The notes: generated from the sequence alone by a model not told the origin. DNA of 64,000 bases from Polynucleobacter sp. 31A-FELB (GCF_018882405.1 NZ_JACVOO010000009.1:24379-88378); one strand, 5' to 3'; shown: positions 1 to 11,039, counted from the first letter of the stretch. Program-made: numbers and translations.

Positions 1-478
1 GAAGGATGCGATTTTGAACATCACCCTCAGGGGTCACCATGATGAGCAGTATCTTGCCTTCGCCAAGTCGTAAGAACTCGATGTGTTTGAACACTTGCGC
101 ACGCTTAGGCGTCATCACCACCCCAGCGAAATGAGTCAAATTGGACAGAATTTGTGCAGCAGAGTTCATTACCCGTTGCGGGGAATCTGGCAAAAGGCCT
201 TTTTCCATCTCACGGGTAGCAATTTCTTCTAGAGGACGGACGGTCACCATCGTATCCACAAAGAGACGGTAGCCCCTTGGCGTTGGAATACGTCCGGCAG
301 AAGTATGGGGGCTGGTAACCAAGCCCATTTCCTCCAAATCCGCCATGACATTGCGAATCGTGGCCGCAGAAAGATCCAATCCCGAGAATCGAGATAGGGT
401 GCGTGAGCCAATAGGCTGCCCCTCTTCGATATAGCGCTCGATGAGGGTTTTCAGTAAGGCGCGGGAACGATCATCCAT
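1..478 (-). CDS. hrcA: Heat-inducible transcription repressor HrcA (3' part outside window)
   Basis: Read from the ATG at 476-478, the minus strand gives an N-terminus with a winged-helix DNA-binding domain, including the stretch [19 protein letters not shown], which is typical of HrcA. About 159 residues are visible and the frame runs off the window edge, so the gene is partial here. HrcA is known to bind CIRCE operators and repress chaperonin genes, with GroEL activity feeding back on it. A CIRCE copy lies upstream of groES at 38758 in this same window. The gene is divergent from nadK with 37 bp between the two starts, so the promoters must overlap or lie inside the neighbouring 5' ends. 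Confidence 0.93.
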   Translation of the reverse strand, partial: MDDRSRALLKTLIERYIEEGQPIGSRTLSRFSGLDLSAATIRNVMADLEEMGLVTSPHTSAGRIPTPRGYRLFVDTMVTVRPLEEIATREMEKGLLPDSPQRVMNSAAQILSNLTHFAGVVMTPKRAQVFKHIEFLRLGEGKILLIMVTPEGDVQNRIL

Positions 479-515
479 AGTGGAAGGGATTTTATGCGTA
501 TGGTTTAATCGTTAT

Positions 516-1421
516 ATGTTAAGCCCATCCCCAAATTCCAGCAAAAAGGCATTTAGCCGGGTTGCGCTCGTCGGCAAATATCAGGCTGACGGCATGCAAG
601 AGCGCCTCAAGGACCTGGCTACCCTATTAGCCGAGCAAGGCTGTGAAGTCTATGTCGAGAGTGCTACTGCAAGCCATTTGGGGCTGACCGCCTATCCAGT
701 CAAAAAAGTCGGGGAGTTTTCGGGCGCCATCGATTTAGCAGTTGTTTTGGGCGGTGATGGGACGATGCTTGGCATTGGACGTCAATTGGCTGGTAGCAAC
801 GTACCTCTGGTTGGTATCAATATGGGTCGCTTGGGCTACATGACCGATATCCCGATTCAGAACGTTCAAACTGTCTTGCCACAAATTATTGCTGGTGAAT
901 ACGAAGCTGACACTAGAACGCTGCTTGATGCAGTTGTGATGCGCAACGGGAAAGAGATTAATCAAGCCCTTGCGCTCAACGATGTCGTAGTCAATCGCTC
1001 TGGAATTTCCGGAATGGTCGAGCTTGCAGTGCGCGTTAATGGTTCATTTATGTATAACCAACGCTCCGATGGTTTGATTGTCTCAACACCTACCGGCTCA
1101 ACTGCTTACGCCCTGTCAGCCGGCGGCCCCATCCTGCATCCGCGGGTAGCAGGCATTCTATTGGCACCGATTGCCCCACATTCTTTATCCAATCGCCCCA
1201 TCGTATTGCCGCAAGATATTGTGGTGAGCATCGAGGTGGTTGATGGCAGAGAAGTGATTGTGAACTTTGATATGCAATCCCAAACCAACTTGCAATCGGG
1301 CGACATCATTGAAGTTAGTCAATCTAAAAGAACAATCACCCTACTTCACCCTCGCAGCCATAGTGACTACAAAACCTTGCGAGAAAAGTTACATTGGAAT
1401 GAGTATCCATCGACATTCTGA
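516..1421 (+). CDS. nadK: NAD kinase
   Basis: ATP-dependent NAD kinase, which makes NADP+ in the cytoplasm. The 301-aa product carries the diagnostic GGDGT motif at about residues 79-83, then NMGRLGYM, the NDVVVNR segment and the glycine-rich [14 protein letters not shown] loop, all hallmarks of the family. The frame is open upstream to 441, but the ATG at 516 gives the family's usual length and avoids overlapping the divergent hrcA. recN follows after 26 bp; nadK-recN adjacency is common in proteobacteria and suggests co-transcription. Confidence 0.95.
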   Translation: MLSPSPNSSKKAFSRVALVGKYQADGMQERLKDLATLLAEQGCEVYVESATASHLGLTAYPVKKVGEFSGAIDLAVVLGGDGTMLGIGRQLAGSNVPLVGINMGRLGYMTDIPIQNVQTVLPQIIAGEYEADTRTLLDAVVMRNGKEINQALALNDVVVNRSGISGMVELAVRVNGSFMYNQRSDGLIVSTPTGSTAYALSAGGPILHPRVAGILLAPIAPHSLSNRPIVLPQDIVVSIEVVDGREVIVNFDMQSQTNLQSGDIIEVSQSKRTITLLHPRSHSDYKTLREKLHWNEYPSTF

Positions 1422-1447
1422 TGTCGAATTTTTCGGTACGCTAAGGC

Positions 1448-3118
1448 ATGCTTCAAACCCTATCGCTTCGCGACTTTGTCATTGTTGACCAGCTAGAGCT
1501 AGATCTTTCCTCAGGCTTCACGGTGCTCACCGGTGAAACTGGTGCCGGCAAATCAATTCTCTTAGACGCACTCAGCCTCGTATTGGGCGAGCGTGCAGAT
1601 AGCAGTCAAATTCGTGAAGGCTGTAACCGCGCAGAAATTAGCGCCCTCTTTCGGATTGATCCACAGCAAATTAACCACTTCAATCAATGGCTTGATAGAC
1701 AAGGCTTTCCGCTTGAAGATGAAGGGCAAAGCCTGCTCCTCAAAAGAACCGTAGAAGTCAATGGTCGTAGCAGAGCATTCATTAACGGTAGCGTGGCAAC
1801 CTTAGCCCAGCTCCGTGAAGCAGGCGATCAATTGGTGGATATTCATGGGCAACACGCGCATCAACTATTACTCAAGGGTGGCGCGCAACGTGAACTACTA
1901 GATCGTCATGCGAATCATCTCGATCTTGTTGCAGAGGTCTCTCAATTATTTAAAACTCTAAGTGAATCGCGTCGCAGACTGGAGCAAGCCGAAAATGCTG
2001 GCCAGGATATTGAACGCGAACGTGAGCGTTTGGAGTGGCAATTGGAGGAACTCAGCGAACTTTCTCCGCAAGAAGGTGAATGGGTCACCATTCAAAGTGA
2101 GCATGCTCGATTAGCTAATGGCGCAAAAATTATTAGTGGTTGCCAAGAAGCGATCGATGCTCTGAGCGAGGCGGATAACTCAGTAGAGTCAACCCTCTCT
2201 AAAGTCAGCACCAATATGAGTGCATTAGCAGAACATGACTCTGCGCTCAGCGATATCAGTCAAGCTTTAGAGTCAGCGCAAATTCAAATAGATGAAGCGG
2301 TGCATAGCCTCAATCGTTATTTGCAAAAAATCGATTTAGATCCTGCACGCCTCAGTGAAGTAGAGGAGCGCATGCAAGCCCTCCATAGCGCAGCTAGAAA
2401 ATATCGCACCGAAGCAGATGACTTGCCAAAATTACTTTTGGACACTACCGAACGTTTAGATGCATTGACCGCCTCTCAAAATATAGAAGCTTTACGTGAG
2501 AAAGTGAAACAAGAAGAGTTAGCCTATCTCAAGCAAGCAAAGCAACTCTCCCAAAAACGGAACAAAGCTGCACTCGACTTGGGCAAGCAAGTTACCACCG
2601 CAATGCAAGACCTATCAATGGCAGGCGGACAGCTCGAAATTGCTTTACTACCCCTATCTGAAGGTGGCGCCCAAGGTCTTGAACAAATTGAATTTCTGGT
2701 TGCAGGTCATGCTGGCAGCACCCCACGCTCATTGGCAAAAGTGGCCTCCGGCGGTGAATTGGCTCGTATTAGCTTAGCCATTAGCGTGATCACCAGCAAA
2801 GCATCATTTACGCCAACCCTGATATTTGATGAAGTCGATGCTGGGATTGGTGGGGCTGTTGCAGAGACAGTTGGAAAATTATTGCGTCAACTTGGCGAAT
2901 CACATCAAATTCTTTGTGTGACCCACTTGCCACAAGTTGCTGCACAAGGTAATCATCACTTGAAAGTAAGCAAATCTCAGGCGGATGATAAAACTCTTTC
3001 TCAAGTCATGCCGCTTGGAAGGTCTGAGCGAGTGGAAGAAGTTGCCCGCATGTTGGGCGGAGCAACGATTACCGATACTACGCGTCGACACGCTCGAGAA
3101 CTGTTAGAACAAAACTAG
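1448..3118 (+). CDS. recN: DNA repair protein RecN
   Basis: SMC-like ATPase acting in recombinational repair of double-strand breaks. The 556-aa protein has the Walker A motif GETGAGKS at residues 29-36, a long helical coiled-coil middle (roughly residues 150-370), then the ABC signature VASGGELARISLA, a Walker B LIFDEVDAGIGG and the C-terminal CVTHLPQVAAQG switch region. This split ATPase head with coiled-coil arm is the RecN layout and the length is normal. It probably belongs to an operon with nadK. The stop is 3 bp from the convergent glnE stop, leaving no room for a separate terminator. Confidence 0.95.
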   Translation: MLQTLSLRDFVIVDQLELDLSSGFTVLTGETGAGKSILLDALSLVLGERADSSQIREGCNRAEISALFRIDPQQINHFNQWLDRQGFPLEDEGQSLLLKRTVEVNGRSRAFINGSVATLAQLREAGDQLVDIHGQHAHQLLLKGGAQRELLDRHANHLDLVAEVSQLFKTLSESRRRLEQAENAGQDIERERERLEWQLEELSELSPQEGEWVTIQSEHARLANGAKIISGCQEAIDALSEADNSVESTLSKVSTNMSALAEHDSALSDISQALESAQIQIDEAVHSLNRYLQKIDLDPARLSEVEERMQALHSAARKYRTEADDLPKLLLDTTERLDALTASQNIEALREKVKQEELAYLKQAKQLSQKRNKAALDLGKQVTTAMQDLSMAGGQLEIALLPLSEGGAQGLEQIEFLVAGHAGSTPRSLAKVASGGELARISLAISVITSKASFTPTLIFDEVDAGIGGAVAETVGKLLRQLGESHQILCVTHLPQVAAQGNHHLKVSKSQADDKTLSQVMPLGRSERVEEVARMLGGATITDTTRRHARELLEQN

Positions 3119-3121
3119 GTT

Positions 3122-5938
3122 TTAAGCGTCCGAGGGGGCAAGAAAGATTTCTTGCCATAAAGCTAGCACCACTTCTCTTGCTTGAACTAGTTGAGGCTCA
3201 AGCCCCAAATCTACCCGCGTCTTTTCAGCGCCATCTAACCGTAAGCGATGTTGACGAGCCCGTAGTAGGCGATAGGCATCGCCTACCTCTTGAGCCGTTG
3301 AAGCTTGAATTAAATCCACCTCTCCAGCTATTCGTAATAAGGCGATATTCCCCAGATTACCAATAAGCTGTGGATAGGTATTTGAAAATGCCAGAACTAA
3401 AAATTGCACAATAAACTCAATATCTACCATTCCGCCAGCATCATGCTTTAAATCAAAATCGGGAGTGGGATTTGGGTGCCCAGCATGAACTTTGCGACGC
3501 ATCTCTAAAATCTCATGGCGTAACTGATCAATATCGCGATTCTGACTTAAGACCTCAAAGCGCACATCATCAAAGAAGGCTTCAACCACTTTACTTCCCG
3601 CAGAGAACCTTGCGCGCGTTAGGGCTTGATGCTCCCAAACCCAAGCTGCGTTATCACCCTCGCGCAACTGATATTTCTTAAAAGCATCGGCATTTGTTAC
3701 CAAGAATCCTGCAGAGCCATTTGGGCGCAGACGCGTATCGATTTCAAACAGGCTGCCAGCCGATGTATAAGCGGTTAACCAGTTGATCATCCGCTTGGCG
3801 AGTAAGGCATAAATTTCTTGGGCGGCAAAATCTGTTTCTTCGGCTTGATATAAGAATACCAAGTCCAAGTCCGAGGCATATCCCAACTCTTTGCCGCCTA
3901 ACTTTCCATAAGAGATCGCCGCAAATGGCACAGTTGCATCAAGTGGTAATTCAAACTTCTTGGCTACGCTTGGCCACACACGCTCAAAAGTAGTCTGCAA
4001 TATTAAGTCGGCCAAAGCGGATAAATGATCGCTGACCTTTTCCACAGAAAGCTCATGATCAACGCCAATACCCAAATCTGCCAACAAGGTAATAAAGGTT
4101 TCGGTGTGATGGGTAATGCGCAAAATGTCCATCGCCTGTTCAGGGCCATCACCATCTGCCATCACGTCATCAAGACGCATTTCTAGCGTGGCTTTCACCT
4201 CTTGCCAATATTGCTCCGGATGTTCAATCAACGCCTTCTCAGTTCTTGAATTGAGCAAGTAATCTAGGAGATGAGGGTGTCTGGTTAAATACTCTGCGCC
4301 CCACTGAGAGGCCTTCAGCAACGCCAATACATTGGATAGCGCCTGAGGGTACTCAGACAAAATGGATAGGTAGGCGCTACGCCGAGCCACCGCCTCCAAT
4401 AAATCAAAGAAACGAAGCAAAGTCTGGTCTGCGCTGATGGAGGCAGGCGGATCCGCTTGCAAGCTATCTGCAGCCTTACGAATTAGGTTATTAAAAATGA
4501 TTCTGCTTTTCTCTGGTAGCTGTCTTTGCTTGGAGCTATCAGCCCAAGCCAACCAACGTGCTGCAGACTCTGGGAATATCGTGCCATCAGGCTCCCATCC
4601 CGCCGGTAAGCTTGTATTGTCCAGACGCGCAGCATCATCAAGTACAAATGCTTTTTCAAAGTACTGAGCTACTGCGGCTTGGTGTTTGTCGAGTACGGAC
4701 AAAAAAGTGGATCGCTCCTGAGTTTGATCGGGGCCAACCATACTCGCTGCTAAGCGAGTACGAGCGTCCTCATCTTCAGGCAAATAGTGTGTCTGCTGAT
4801 CCTCCCACACCTGAATCCGATGTTCCAAGCGACGCAAGTAAACGTAAGCGGTCTTGAGGTCATCCACTTCATTGGCCGGTAAAATTGCTTGCTGCTTTAC
4901 CAAGTCCAACACTTCTAGGGTAGGTCGAATACGAAAACGTGGATCAGTGCCGCCACGCATCAGCTGAAACATTTGCGCCAAGAACTCAATTTCACGGATA
5001 CCGCCACGGCCCAACTTGATATCCCTGGATCGACCGTGATGATTTGACGAGCGTTTCTCAGCTTCATGCTGAATCTGTGCATGTAATTCACGGATAGAGG
5101 CAATCACGCCATAGTCCAAATGACGGCGATAGACAAAGGGGCGAATCAGTTGATCGAGCTCACGCTCACAATAAGCAAAGGCAGGCGAGTCAGGCAAAGG
5201 TGAAATCAACCTGCCCTTAATCCAAGCATAGCGTTCCCACTCTCTACCTTGCACCAATAAATATTCCTCAAGCATATCGAGACTACAAACCAAAGGACCC
5301 GAATCTCCATTTGGTCTCAGGCGCATATCCACCCGAAATACAAAGCCGTTTGCGTCATGCTCTGCCATGAGCTTAATCAAACGTTTACCCATTCGAGTAA
5401 ACCACTCGTGATAAGACAAGCTTTTGGGTCCGCCTTGCGTGTCGCCTTCATGCTCATATAAAAAGATGAGATCAATATCAGAGGAGAGATTGAGCTCTAG
5501 ACCGCCCAACTTGCCCATACCCACCACCATCAAGGGCATCTCCGAGTCTGTGACTGAACTCCAAGGAATGCCAAAACGACGCTGCAGATCCTCCCGAATA
5601 TAAGCAATAGAAAGAGCTAGTGCCTCCTCTGCAAAATGACTCAACGCATGGGTCACCTCTCTGAGATCAGCTAGGCCATTAAGGTCTCGGTAGGCAATCC
5701 AGAGCATGAGGCGCTGTCTAGCCAGCCTCAGATCTGCCATAAATTGAGCCTCATTCTGCTCGGGAATAGCTAAAGCTTCCTGGCAAGGGCTTAATAAACC
5801 CCGAATACCCGCAACATCGACTTTGAGGGCGGCCTGGGACTGGAGCCAATCCTCCCATTCAGGACGAGAATTAAGCCAACGTTGAGCATAGCTAGAGTGC
5901 TGCTTTAAAAATTCAATTTGGGCGGCAGAATCGGTCAT
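3122..5938 (-). CDS. glnE: Glutamine synthetase adenylyltransferase / adenylyl-removing enzyme
   Basis: Bifunctional enzyme that adenylylates and deadenylylates glutamine synthetase in response to PII, setting nitrogen assimilation. The 938-aa protein has the expected two nucleotidyltransferase halves: GMGKLGGLELNLSSDIDLIF in the N-terminal half and YGKLGGKELGYASDLDLVF in the C-terminal half, each with the paired aspartates of the active site. Its length matches the family. It is convergent with recN and divergent from the yhdP-like gene, with a 78-bp gap between the two starts that must hold both promoters. Confidence 0.95.
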   Translation of the reverse strand: MTDSAAQIEFLKQHSSYAQRWLNSRPEWEDWLQSQAALKVDVAGIRGLLSPCQEALAIPEQNEAQFMADLRLARQRLMLWIAYRDLNGLADLREVTHALSHFAEEALALSIAYIREDLQRRFGIPWSSVTDSEMPLMVVGMGKLGGLELNLSSDIDLIFLYEHEGDTQGGPKSLSYHEWFTRMGKRLIKLMAEHDANGFVFRVDMRLRPNGDSGPLVCSLDMLEEYLLVQGREWERYAWIKGRLISPLPDSPAFAYCERELDQLIRPFVYRRHLDYGVIASIRELHAQIQHEAEKRSSNHHGRSRDIKLGRGGIREIEFLAQMFQLMRGGTDPRFRIRPTLEVLDLVKQQAILPANEVDDLKTAYVYLRRLEHRIQVWEDQQTHYLPEDEDARTRLAASMVGPDQTQERSTFLSVLDKHQAAVAQYFEKAFVLDDAARLDNTSLPAGWEPDGTIFPESAARWLAWADSSKQRQLPEKSRIIFNNLIRKAADSLQADPPASISADQTLLRFFDLLEAVARRSAYLSILSEYPQALSNVLALLKASQWGAEYLTRHPHLLDYLLNSRTEKALIEHPEQYWQEVKATLEMRLDDVMADGDGPEQAMDILRITHHTETFITLLADLGIGVDHELSVEKVSDHLSALADLILQTTFERVWPSVAKKFELPLDATVPFAAISYGKLGGKELGYASDLDLVFLYQAEETDFAAQEIYALLAKRMINWLTAYTSAGSLFEIDTRLRPNGSAGFLVTNADAFKKYQLREGDNAAWVWEHQALTRARFSAGSKVVEAFFDDVRFEVLSQNRDIDQLRHEILEMRRKVHAGHPNPTPDFDLKHDAGGMVDIEFIVQFLVLAFSNTYPQLIGNLGNIALLRIAGEVDLIQASTAQEVGDAYRLLRARQHRLRLDGAEKTRVDLGLEPQLVQAREVVLALWQEIFLAPSDA

Positions 5939-6016
5939 TCCTCCATCTTAATCCGACTCTAGACTCAAACTATAGAAGCTTGGAGATCGCCCAAGGGCTG
6001 ACGGATAATAGAGGCC

Positions 6017-9000
6017 ATGCTTCGAAATATTATCCGGACTCGCCTGCAGAGCGTGCTTCAAAAACGTCCTCCAGGTTCTGGCGGTCGTTGGCGTAAGCGT
6101 GCCCTCATTCTTGCTGGTGTCACAGTAGCTTTTTTTGTTGTCGGCCATCTTGGGGTGCGTTTTGTTTTATGGCCTCAGATCGAAAAATCAAAGCCCTCCT
6201 TGGAGCGCTTAATGAGCGCTCGCTTAGGTGCCAAGGTCACGATGGATGCAGTGCAAGTTTCGTGGACTGGAATTCGTCCGAAATTTGCGATTCAAGGATT
6301 GCGCTTTAACGGCGGGACTAACTCTACTCCACCCTTACTGATTCAAAATATCAACGGGCAACTTAGTTGGCTATCTTTTTATCACCTAGCCCCCTACTTC
6401 CACGAGATCACATTTGATCAGGTTCAACTGTACGCTCAACGAGATACCAAAGGCGTAGTCTCTATTGCCGGAATTCCAATTCTTAACAATGCTGATAATT
6501 TTGCAGTTGGGAACTGGTTGCTTGCTCAAACTGATATTCAAATAAATAATGCGAAAATTTTTTGGGAGGATCAGCAAAGTCAAAAGCTGAAGACTTCCAT
6601 TGATATTCAAAATGTCCATCTAAGTAATGGCATGCGTAGCCATGAAGGTCAGCTAGTTGCGCAAACACCTTGGAGCCCAAACCCAATTAAACTCGAAGCC
6701 GACTTTGTACATCACCTTGCTGGACAAGCAGGAGATTGGCATGACTGGGTCGGAAATTTTTCATGGGATCTTGCTGAACTTAATCTCAGTCAAATTTCCA
6801 AAGACATAAGTCTTCCGCTATATGACTTAGCTGGAAAACTCAACTCCAAAGGCAGTCTGAAGCTTGATGGCGGTAAGGCGAATGGTGGACAAATGTCCTT
6901 AACAGCCGATCAACTTAGAGTGCAATTAAACAAGGGGGAGGATCCCCTTGAGTTTGGCAGACTAGAGACAGATTTAGTCCAAGATACGGATGGCGGCCTC
7001 AACTCCATCACAACAAAAACTTTGTCATGGCGCAATATCGATAGCCCTGCCACTGCCCCCTTAGATAAATTAAGTCCGATTACTTTCCGCTGGCGTCCAC
7101 CAAAAGATGGTGGCGAAATTAAAGAGTTCGGTTTCTCCTCGCCCAAAATACAAGTGGAAGATATTGCACTCTTCGCACTCAATCTTCCGCTCCCGAAAAA
7201 GATTCATCAGTGGATCAAAATTTCTGAGGCAGATGGTGAGCTGCAGAATTTGGATATGAATTGGTCTGAAAGCCAATCCACTCTCTCAGCCTTACCAATA
7301 CCAGGCAATTGGTTTTCTTCCAATAAACTCGATTTCACCATCAGCGCAAAGCTCAATGACATTAGCTTTACTGGGGTAAATAAATCAATGCCTTCGGCTT
7401 CGCATTTATCTGGCAACTTAGTCAGTAATCAGAAGCAGGGTAACTTTACACTTGACTCCAGCAATCTTGAGCTGGAGATGAATGATTTTTTATCAGCTCC
7501 TGAAATTCAACTTGATCGAGCGAAGGGTGACATTAGCTGGTCCAAACAAAAAGGCGGCTGGCTCATCAATGCCAAGAAATTACAGCTCAGCAATTCTGAA
7601 ATCACCACCAATTTTGATTTGAGTTACCTCATTGGTGGACCTAAGCAGCCCGATCAAATGACGCTAGACATGGAGTTTGTTAAAGCCAAACTCGCGACAG
7701 CCCATCGCTATCTGCCAGTTAATATTGATAAAGAAACTAGGCAATTTCTTAGCAAAGCATTTGAGGCGGGAGATATTCAGAATGGCTCCCTCCACATAAA
7801 GGGAGACCCCGACCAGGTGCCATTCCCTACGGGAACGGTTGGTGAACTCACTCTTCATCTCCCCATTTCAAAAGCAATCTATAAACCAGCGCCCTTGCTA
7901 CCAAAAAGCCAGGGGGTTTGGCAAGCATTTAGCAACGTCAGTGGCAATATCGACATGAAGCAAGCAAGCCTGAATGTTGAAATTGATAAAGCCAACTACA
8001 AAAAAGTGACTCTGACGAATGTCACATCAAAAATCCCCAATCTCAGCGCTAAAAATCTAACCGTATCGATCAATGGCTCAGCTGAGGGTGATGCTTCCGA
8101 AATGCTGGAATATCTATTTACATCCCCGGTAGGTGTACAGCAAGCCAATCTGGCCAAGAACCTCACATTGAAGGGTCCAGTTAGCCTAGGTCTTGATTTA
8201 AAGATTCCTTTGTCTGGAAGTGATGATGTCAATTTCGATGCAAAAGTTACCCTCCCAGGAAATCAAGCGCAATGGGGGGAAGTGCCTCCAATGGATAATT
8301 TAAAGGGCAAGATAAGAATCACTGAAGTCAATCCAGAATTTGATAATGTCACTGCAAACTTTTTAGGTGGCGCCTTTAAGATTTCAAGCGCGCCCTCTAC
8401 AGCAGGAAATTCAAGCTTCAGCATCGGCGGCGATATCAATGCTAGCTTTATTAAAGATTATGTTTCAGGAAATTTAAAGTCTCGTGCCCATCCAGCACTG
8501 CTGTCCGCAATGAGCGGATCAGCAAAATATGATGGTTTGATCAACTTTAATAAGGCGGGAAGTCAGGCCAATCTAAAATTTGATTTGCGTAATTGGGCAA
8601 GTGCTGCCCCCGCTCCCGCAAAGAAATTAGCAGGAACCCCCATGTCTGGTGAGTTCAATTTAAAAACTTACCCAGCAAGCAAAAATAATCTAGTGCGCGC
8701 AGATTGGTCTGGAAAATTAGGGGATCAGTATTTCATTCAAGGCAATCTGAATTTCGCCAACGAAGTAAAAAATGCCTTAGGTGTTGGATCTTTAGCGCCC
8801 TTGCCACAACAAGGCACTTCACTTCACTTGGCAAGTAATGAACTGGACCTCGATCAATGGATAGAGTTTTTAGGGGCAGGAAAACATAAGGGTGAAGTAA
8901 AAAAATCAGATACTCCAGAAGAAGATATTCAAATCTCAGCCCAAGTTAAAAAATTAATCGCACTGGATCGCGATTGGGTTGACGTCAACCTACAGTCACA

Positions 9001-10177
9001 GAAAAAAAATTCGGTCTGGCAATTGCGTCTAAATTCACCTCAAATTGCTGGTCAAGCGCAATGGCACCCAAGCAGCGGTGATCACCCCAGCGGATTGATT
9101 GCTGGGCGACTTGCACGCCTGAAGCTGCCAGATCAGCGCACACTCGCAGACTCGTCACCGAAGGAAAATGTCCCGCAAAAATTAGCAAACCTTAAGACTC
9201 CTGTCAGCCCAAATGCTATCCCCAGCCTGGATTTAACAATTGATGATCTAAGTTGGACTAAGGCAAAACTAGGTGCAGTAAAAATCAAATCGAAAACTAG
9301 TCAAGATCTCATGAAGGTCGAGTCTATTCAGATCAATAATCCACAAGGTAGCTCGATAATCAAGGGTCAATGGAGTGCGCGCACTCAAAACGCTGCCGAA
9401 CAGAGCTCTATCACCGTCGATATGAACATCAAAGATGCGGGCCAAATCATTACCCACTGGAGTAGTGAGAAGCCTGTGGAAGGTGGGGAAGGAACACTCA
9501 ACGCCTCACTCTCGTGGTCAGGACCACTCTTTGCGCCAGCATATGATTCATTGGCAGGCGATGCCAGCATCAACCTGACAAAAGGTCGCCTACTTGAAGT
9601 CAATACTGATGGAGCAAAGTTACTAGACGTTCTAAGTCTACAAAGTTTATTTAGATTTGCCACTTTCGACTTAAAGGGCAGTCTAGGCAGCTTAGCAACC
9701 AAAGGCACCCCTTTTAATTCGATCAATAGCGACTTTGAAATCACAAAGGGAATTGCGCAAACTAAGCAATTCACAATGATCCTGGATCAGGCACGTGTAG
9801 CCATGACTGGTCAAATTAATATTCCAGAACAAACACAAGATCTTCGCGTTACCATCTTCCCAACAATTGATGCCACCGCTGGCTCACTAGCGGCATTCGT
9901 GATCAACCCTATCATCGGCCTAGGAGCGGTAGTGGGTCAGTACCTCATTACCAATCAAATTAATCGCACTTTGCAAACGGATTATTTGATTCAGGGTTCT
10001 TGGAACAATCCGGAAGTGATTCCACTCGATCAGAAGGGTCAACCCCTTGATGCGAAAACGCTAGAGACGATTCGCACTAAAAATCTTTTGAAAGAGCAAA
10101 CAAAACCCAGCTCACCTAATTCTGCGCCTGCAAGCCCGCCCGCAAACCCAGGCCTTTCTACCCAAATGCCAGGCTAA
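6017..10177 (+). CDS. YhdP/AsmA-like large envelope protein
   Basis: Very large (1386 aa) protein with a basic N-terminus and a single membrane segment at about residues 28-50, followed by an extended periplasmic body rich in beta-type repeats. The C-terminal part shows the AsmA-like pattern of the family (ITVDMNIKDAGQIITHW, later GSLAAFVINPIIGLGAVVG). The family is linked to lipid transport between the inner and outer membranes; the exact function here is inferred from the family. It is followed after 4 bp by the Nit amidase gene, an arrangement common in betaproteobacteria. The extreme C-terminus is a low-complexity Pro/Ser tail. Confidence 0.85.
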   Translation: MLRNIIRTRLQSVLQKRPPGSGGRWRKRALILAGVTVAFFVVGHLGVRFVLWPQIEKSKPSLERLMSARLGAKVTMDAVQVSWTGIRPKFAIQGLRFNGGTNSTPPLLIQNINGQLSWLSFYHLAPYFHEITFDQVQLYAQRDTKGVVSIAGIPILNNADNFAVGNWLLAQTDIQINNAKIFWEDQQSQKLKTSIDIQNVHLSNGMRSHEGQLVAQTPWSPNPIKLEADFVHHLAGQAGDWHDWVGNFSWDLAELNLSQISKDISLPLYDLAGKLNSKGSLKLDGGKANGGQMSLTADQLRVQLNKGEDPLEFGRLETDLVQDTDGGLNSITTKTLSWRNIDSPATAPLDKLSPITFRWRPPKDGGEIKEFGFSSPKIQVEDIALFALNLPLPKKIHQWIKISEADGELQNLDMNWSESQSTLSALPIPGNWFSSNKLDFTISAKLNDISFTGVNKSMPSASHLSGNLVSNQKQGNFTLDSSNLELEMNDFLSAPEIQLDRAKGDISWSKQKGGWLINAKKLQLSNSEITTNFDLSYLIGGPKQPDQMTLDMEFVKAKLATAHRYLPVNIDKETRQFLSKAFEAGDIQNGSLHIKGDPDQVPFPTGTVGELTLHLPISKAIYKPAPLLPKSQGVWQAFSNVSGNIDMKQASLNVEIDKANYKKVTLTNVTSKIPNLSAKNLTVSINGSAEGDASEMLEYLFTSPVGVQQANLAKNLTLKGPVSLGLDLKIPLSGSDDVNFDAKVTLPGNQAQWGEVPPMDNLKGKIRITEVNPEFDNVTANFLGGAFKISSAPSTAGNSSFSIGGDINASFIKDYVSGNLKSRAHPALLSAMSGSAKYDGLINFNKAGSQANLKFDLRNWASAAPAPAKKLAGTPMSGEFNLKTYPASKNNLVRADWSGKLGDQYFIQGNLNFANEVKNALGVGSLAPLPQQGTSLHLASNELDLDQWIEFLGAGKHKGEVKKSDTPEEDIQISAQVKKLIALDRDWVDVNLQSQKKNSVWQLRLNSPQIAGQAQWHPSSGDHPSGLIAGRLARLKLPDQRTLADSSPKENVPQKLANLKTPVSPNAIPSLDLTIDDLSWTKAKLGAVKIKSKTSQDLMKVESIQINNPQGSSIIKGQWSARTQNAAEQSSITVDMNIKDAGQIITHWSSEKPVEGGEGTLNASLSWSGPLFAPAYDSLAGDASINLTKGRLLEVNTDGAKLLDVLSLQSLFRFATFDLKGSLGSLATKGTPFNSINSDFEITKGIAQTKQFTMILDQARVAMTGQINIPEQTQDLRVTIFPTIDATAGSLAAFVINPIIGLGAVVGQYLITNQINRTLQTDYLIQGSWNNPEVIPLDQKGQPLDAKTLETIRTKNLLKEQTKPSSPNSAPASPPANPGLSTQMPG

Positions 10178-10181
10178 GTCG

Positions 10182-11015
10182 ATGAACATGCCAAGAAATA
10201 CTTCTGAACTTAACATGGCATCGATACAAATGGTATCGACCCCTAATCTCAATGAGAATCTCGAAGTTGCGGCACGCTTAACTAAAGCGGCTGCGGACAG
10301 CGGGGCTCAACTTGCCGTTCTCCCAGAATATTTTTGTTTGATGGGATTAAAAGATACCGATAAGGTAAATGCGAGGGAAGCTGCAGGCTCAGGCCCAATT
10401 CAAGAACGCTTGGCAGCAATGGCACAAGAAAATAATATCTTTCTAGTTGCAGGCACCATACCTTTAGAGGCTAAAGAGTCGAACAAAGTTCTCAACACTT
10501 CCCTGGTGTTTGACCCTGTTGGCAAGCAAATCGCCCGCTACGACAAAATTCATTTATTTGGTTTTCAAACTGAGACAGAGCGCTACGAAGAATCCGAAAC
10601 TATTGCTGCAGGTAATCAACCGGGCCAATTTGCAATCAGGCTCAATGAAGTCGACTGGCGTTTTGGCCTAAGCATTTGTTACGACCTACGTTTTCCTGAA
10701 CTGTATCGCTCTCTTGGGACAGTTGATTGCCACATCATTCCAGCTGCGTTTACTTACACTACCGGCAAAGACCACTGGGAAATTCTGCTGCGCGCCCGCG
10801 CTATTGAAAACCAATGCTATGTTCTAGCCTCAGCCCAAGGCGGCATTCATCTTAATCAGCGCCGCACCTGGGGTGAAAGCATGCTTATTGATCCTTGGGG
10901 GGAGATATTAAGCCAGCTTCCTGAAGGAGAGGGGTTTATTCAAGGCACACTCAGCAAAGATAAATTAAAAGAGGTACGCTCTAAGCTACCCGCACTAAAA
11001 CACCGCAAGCTTTAA
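10182..11015 (+). CDS. Nit1-like carbon-nitrogen hydrolase (probable deaminated glutathione amidase)
   Basis: Nitrilase-superfamily amidase of 277 aa. The Glu-Lys-Cys catalytic triad is visible: Glu in AVLPEYF, Lys in RYDKIHLFGF and the nucleophile Cys in LSICYDLRFPELYR. The RYDKIHLFGF and CYDLRFPE forms are those of the Nit1 branch, whose known members repair deaminated glutathione; that substrate is inferred. An in-frame ATG 33 bp further in (before ASIQMVSTPN) is a possible alternative start. It lies 4 bp after the yhdP-like gene and 24 bp before tldD, so the three are likely co-transcribed. Confidence 0.88.
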   Translation: MNMPRNTSELNMASIQMVSTPNLNENLEVAARLTKAAADSGAQLAVLPEYFCLMGLKDTDKVNAREAAGSGPIQERLAAMAQENNIFLVAGTIPLEAKESNKVLNTSLVFDPVGKQIARYDKIHLFGFQTETERYEESETIAAGNQPGQFAIRLNEVDWRFGLSICYDLRFPELYRSLGTVDCHIIPAAFTYTTGKDHWEILLRARAIENQCYVLASAQGGIHLNQRRTWGESMLIDPWGEILSQLPEGEGFIQGTLSKDKLKEVRSKLPALKHRKL

Positions 11016-11039
11016 TACAGAAAGTTCAGCTAAATAAAG

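Noticed and set aside
9385..9774. 129-aa frame antisense to the yhdP-like gene
   Set aside because: Shadow of the large envelope protein gene.
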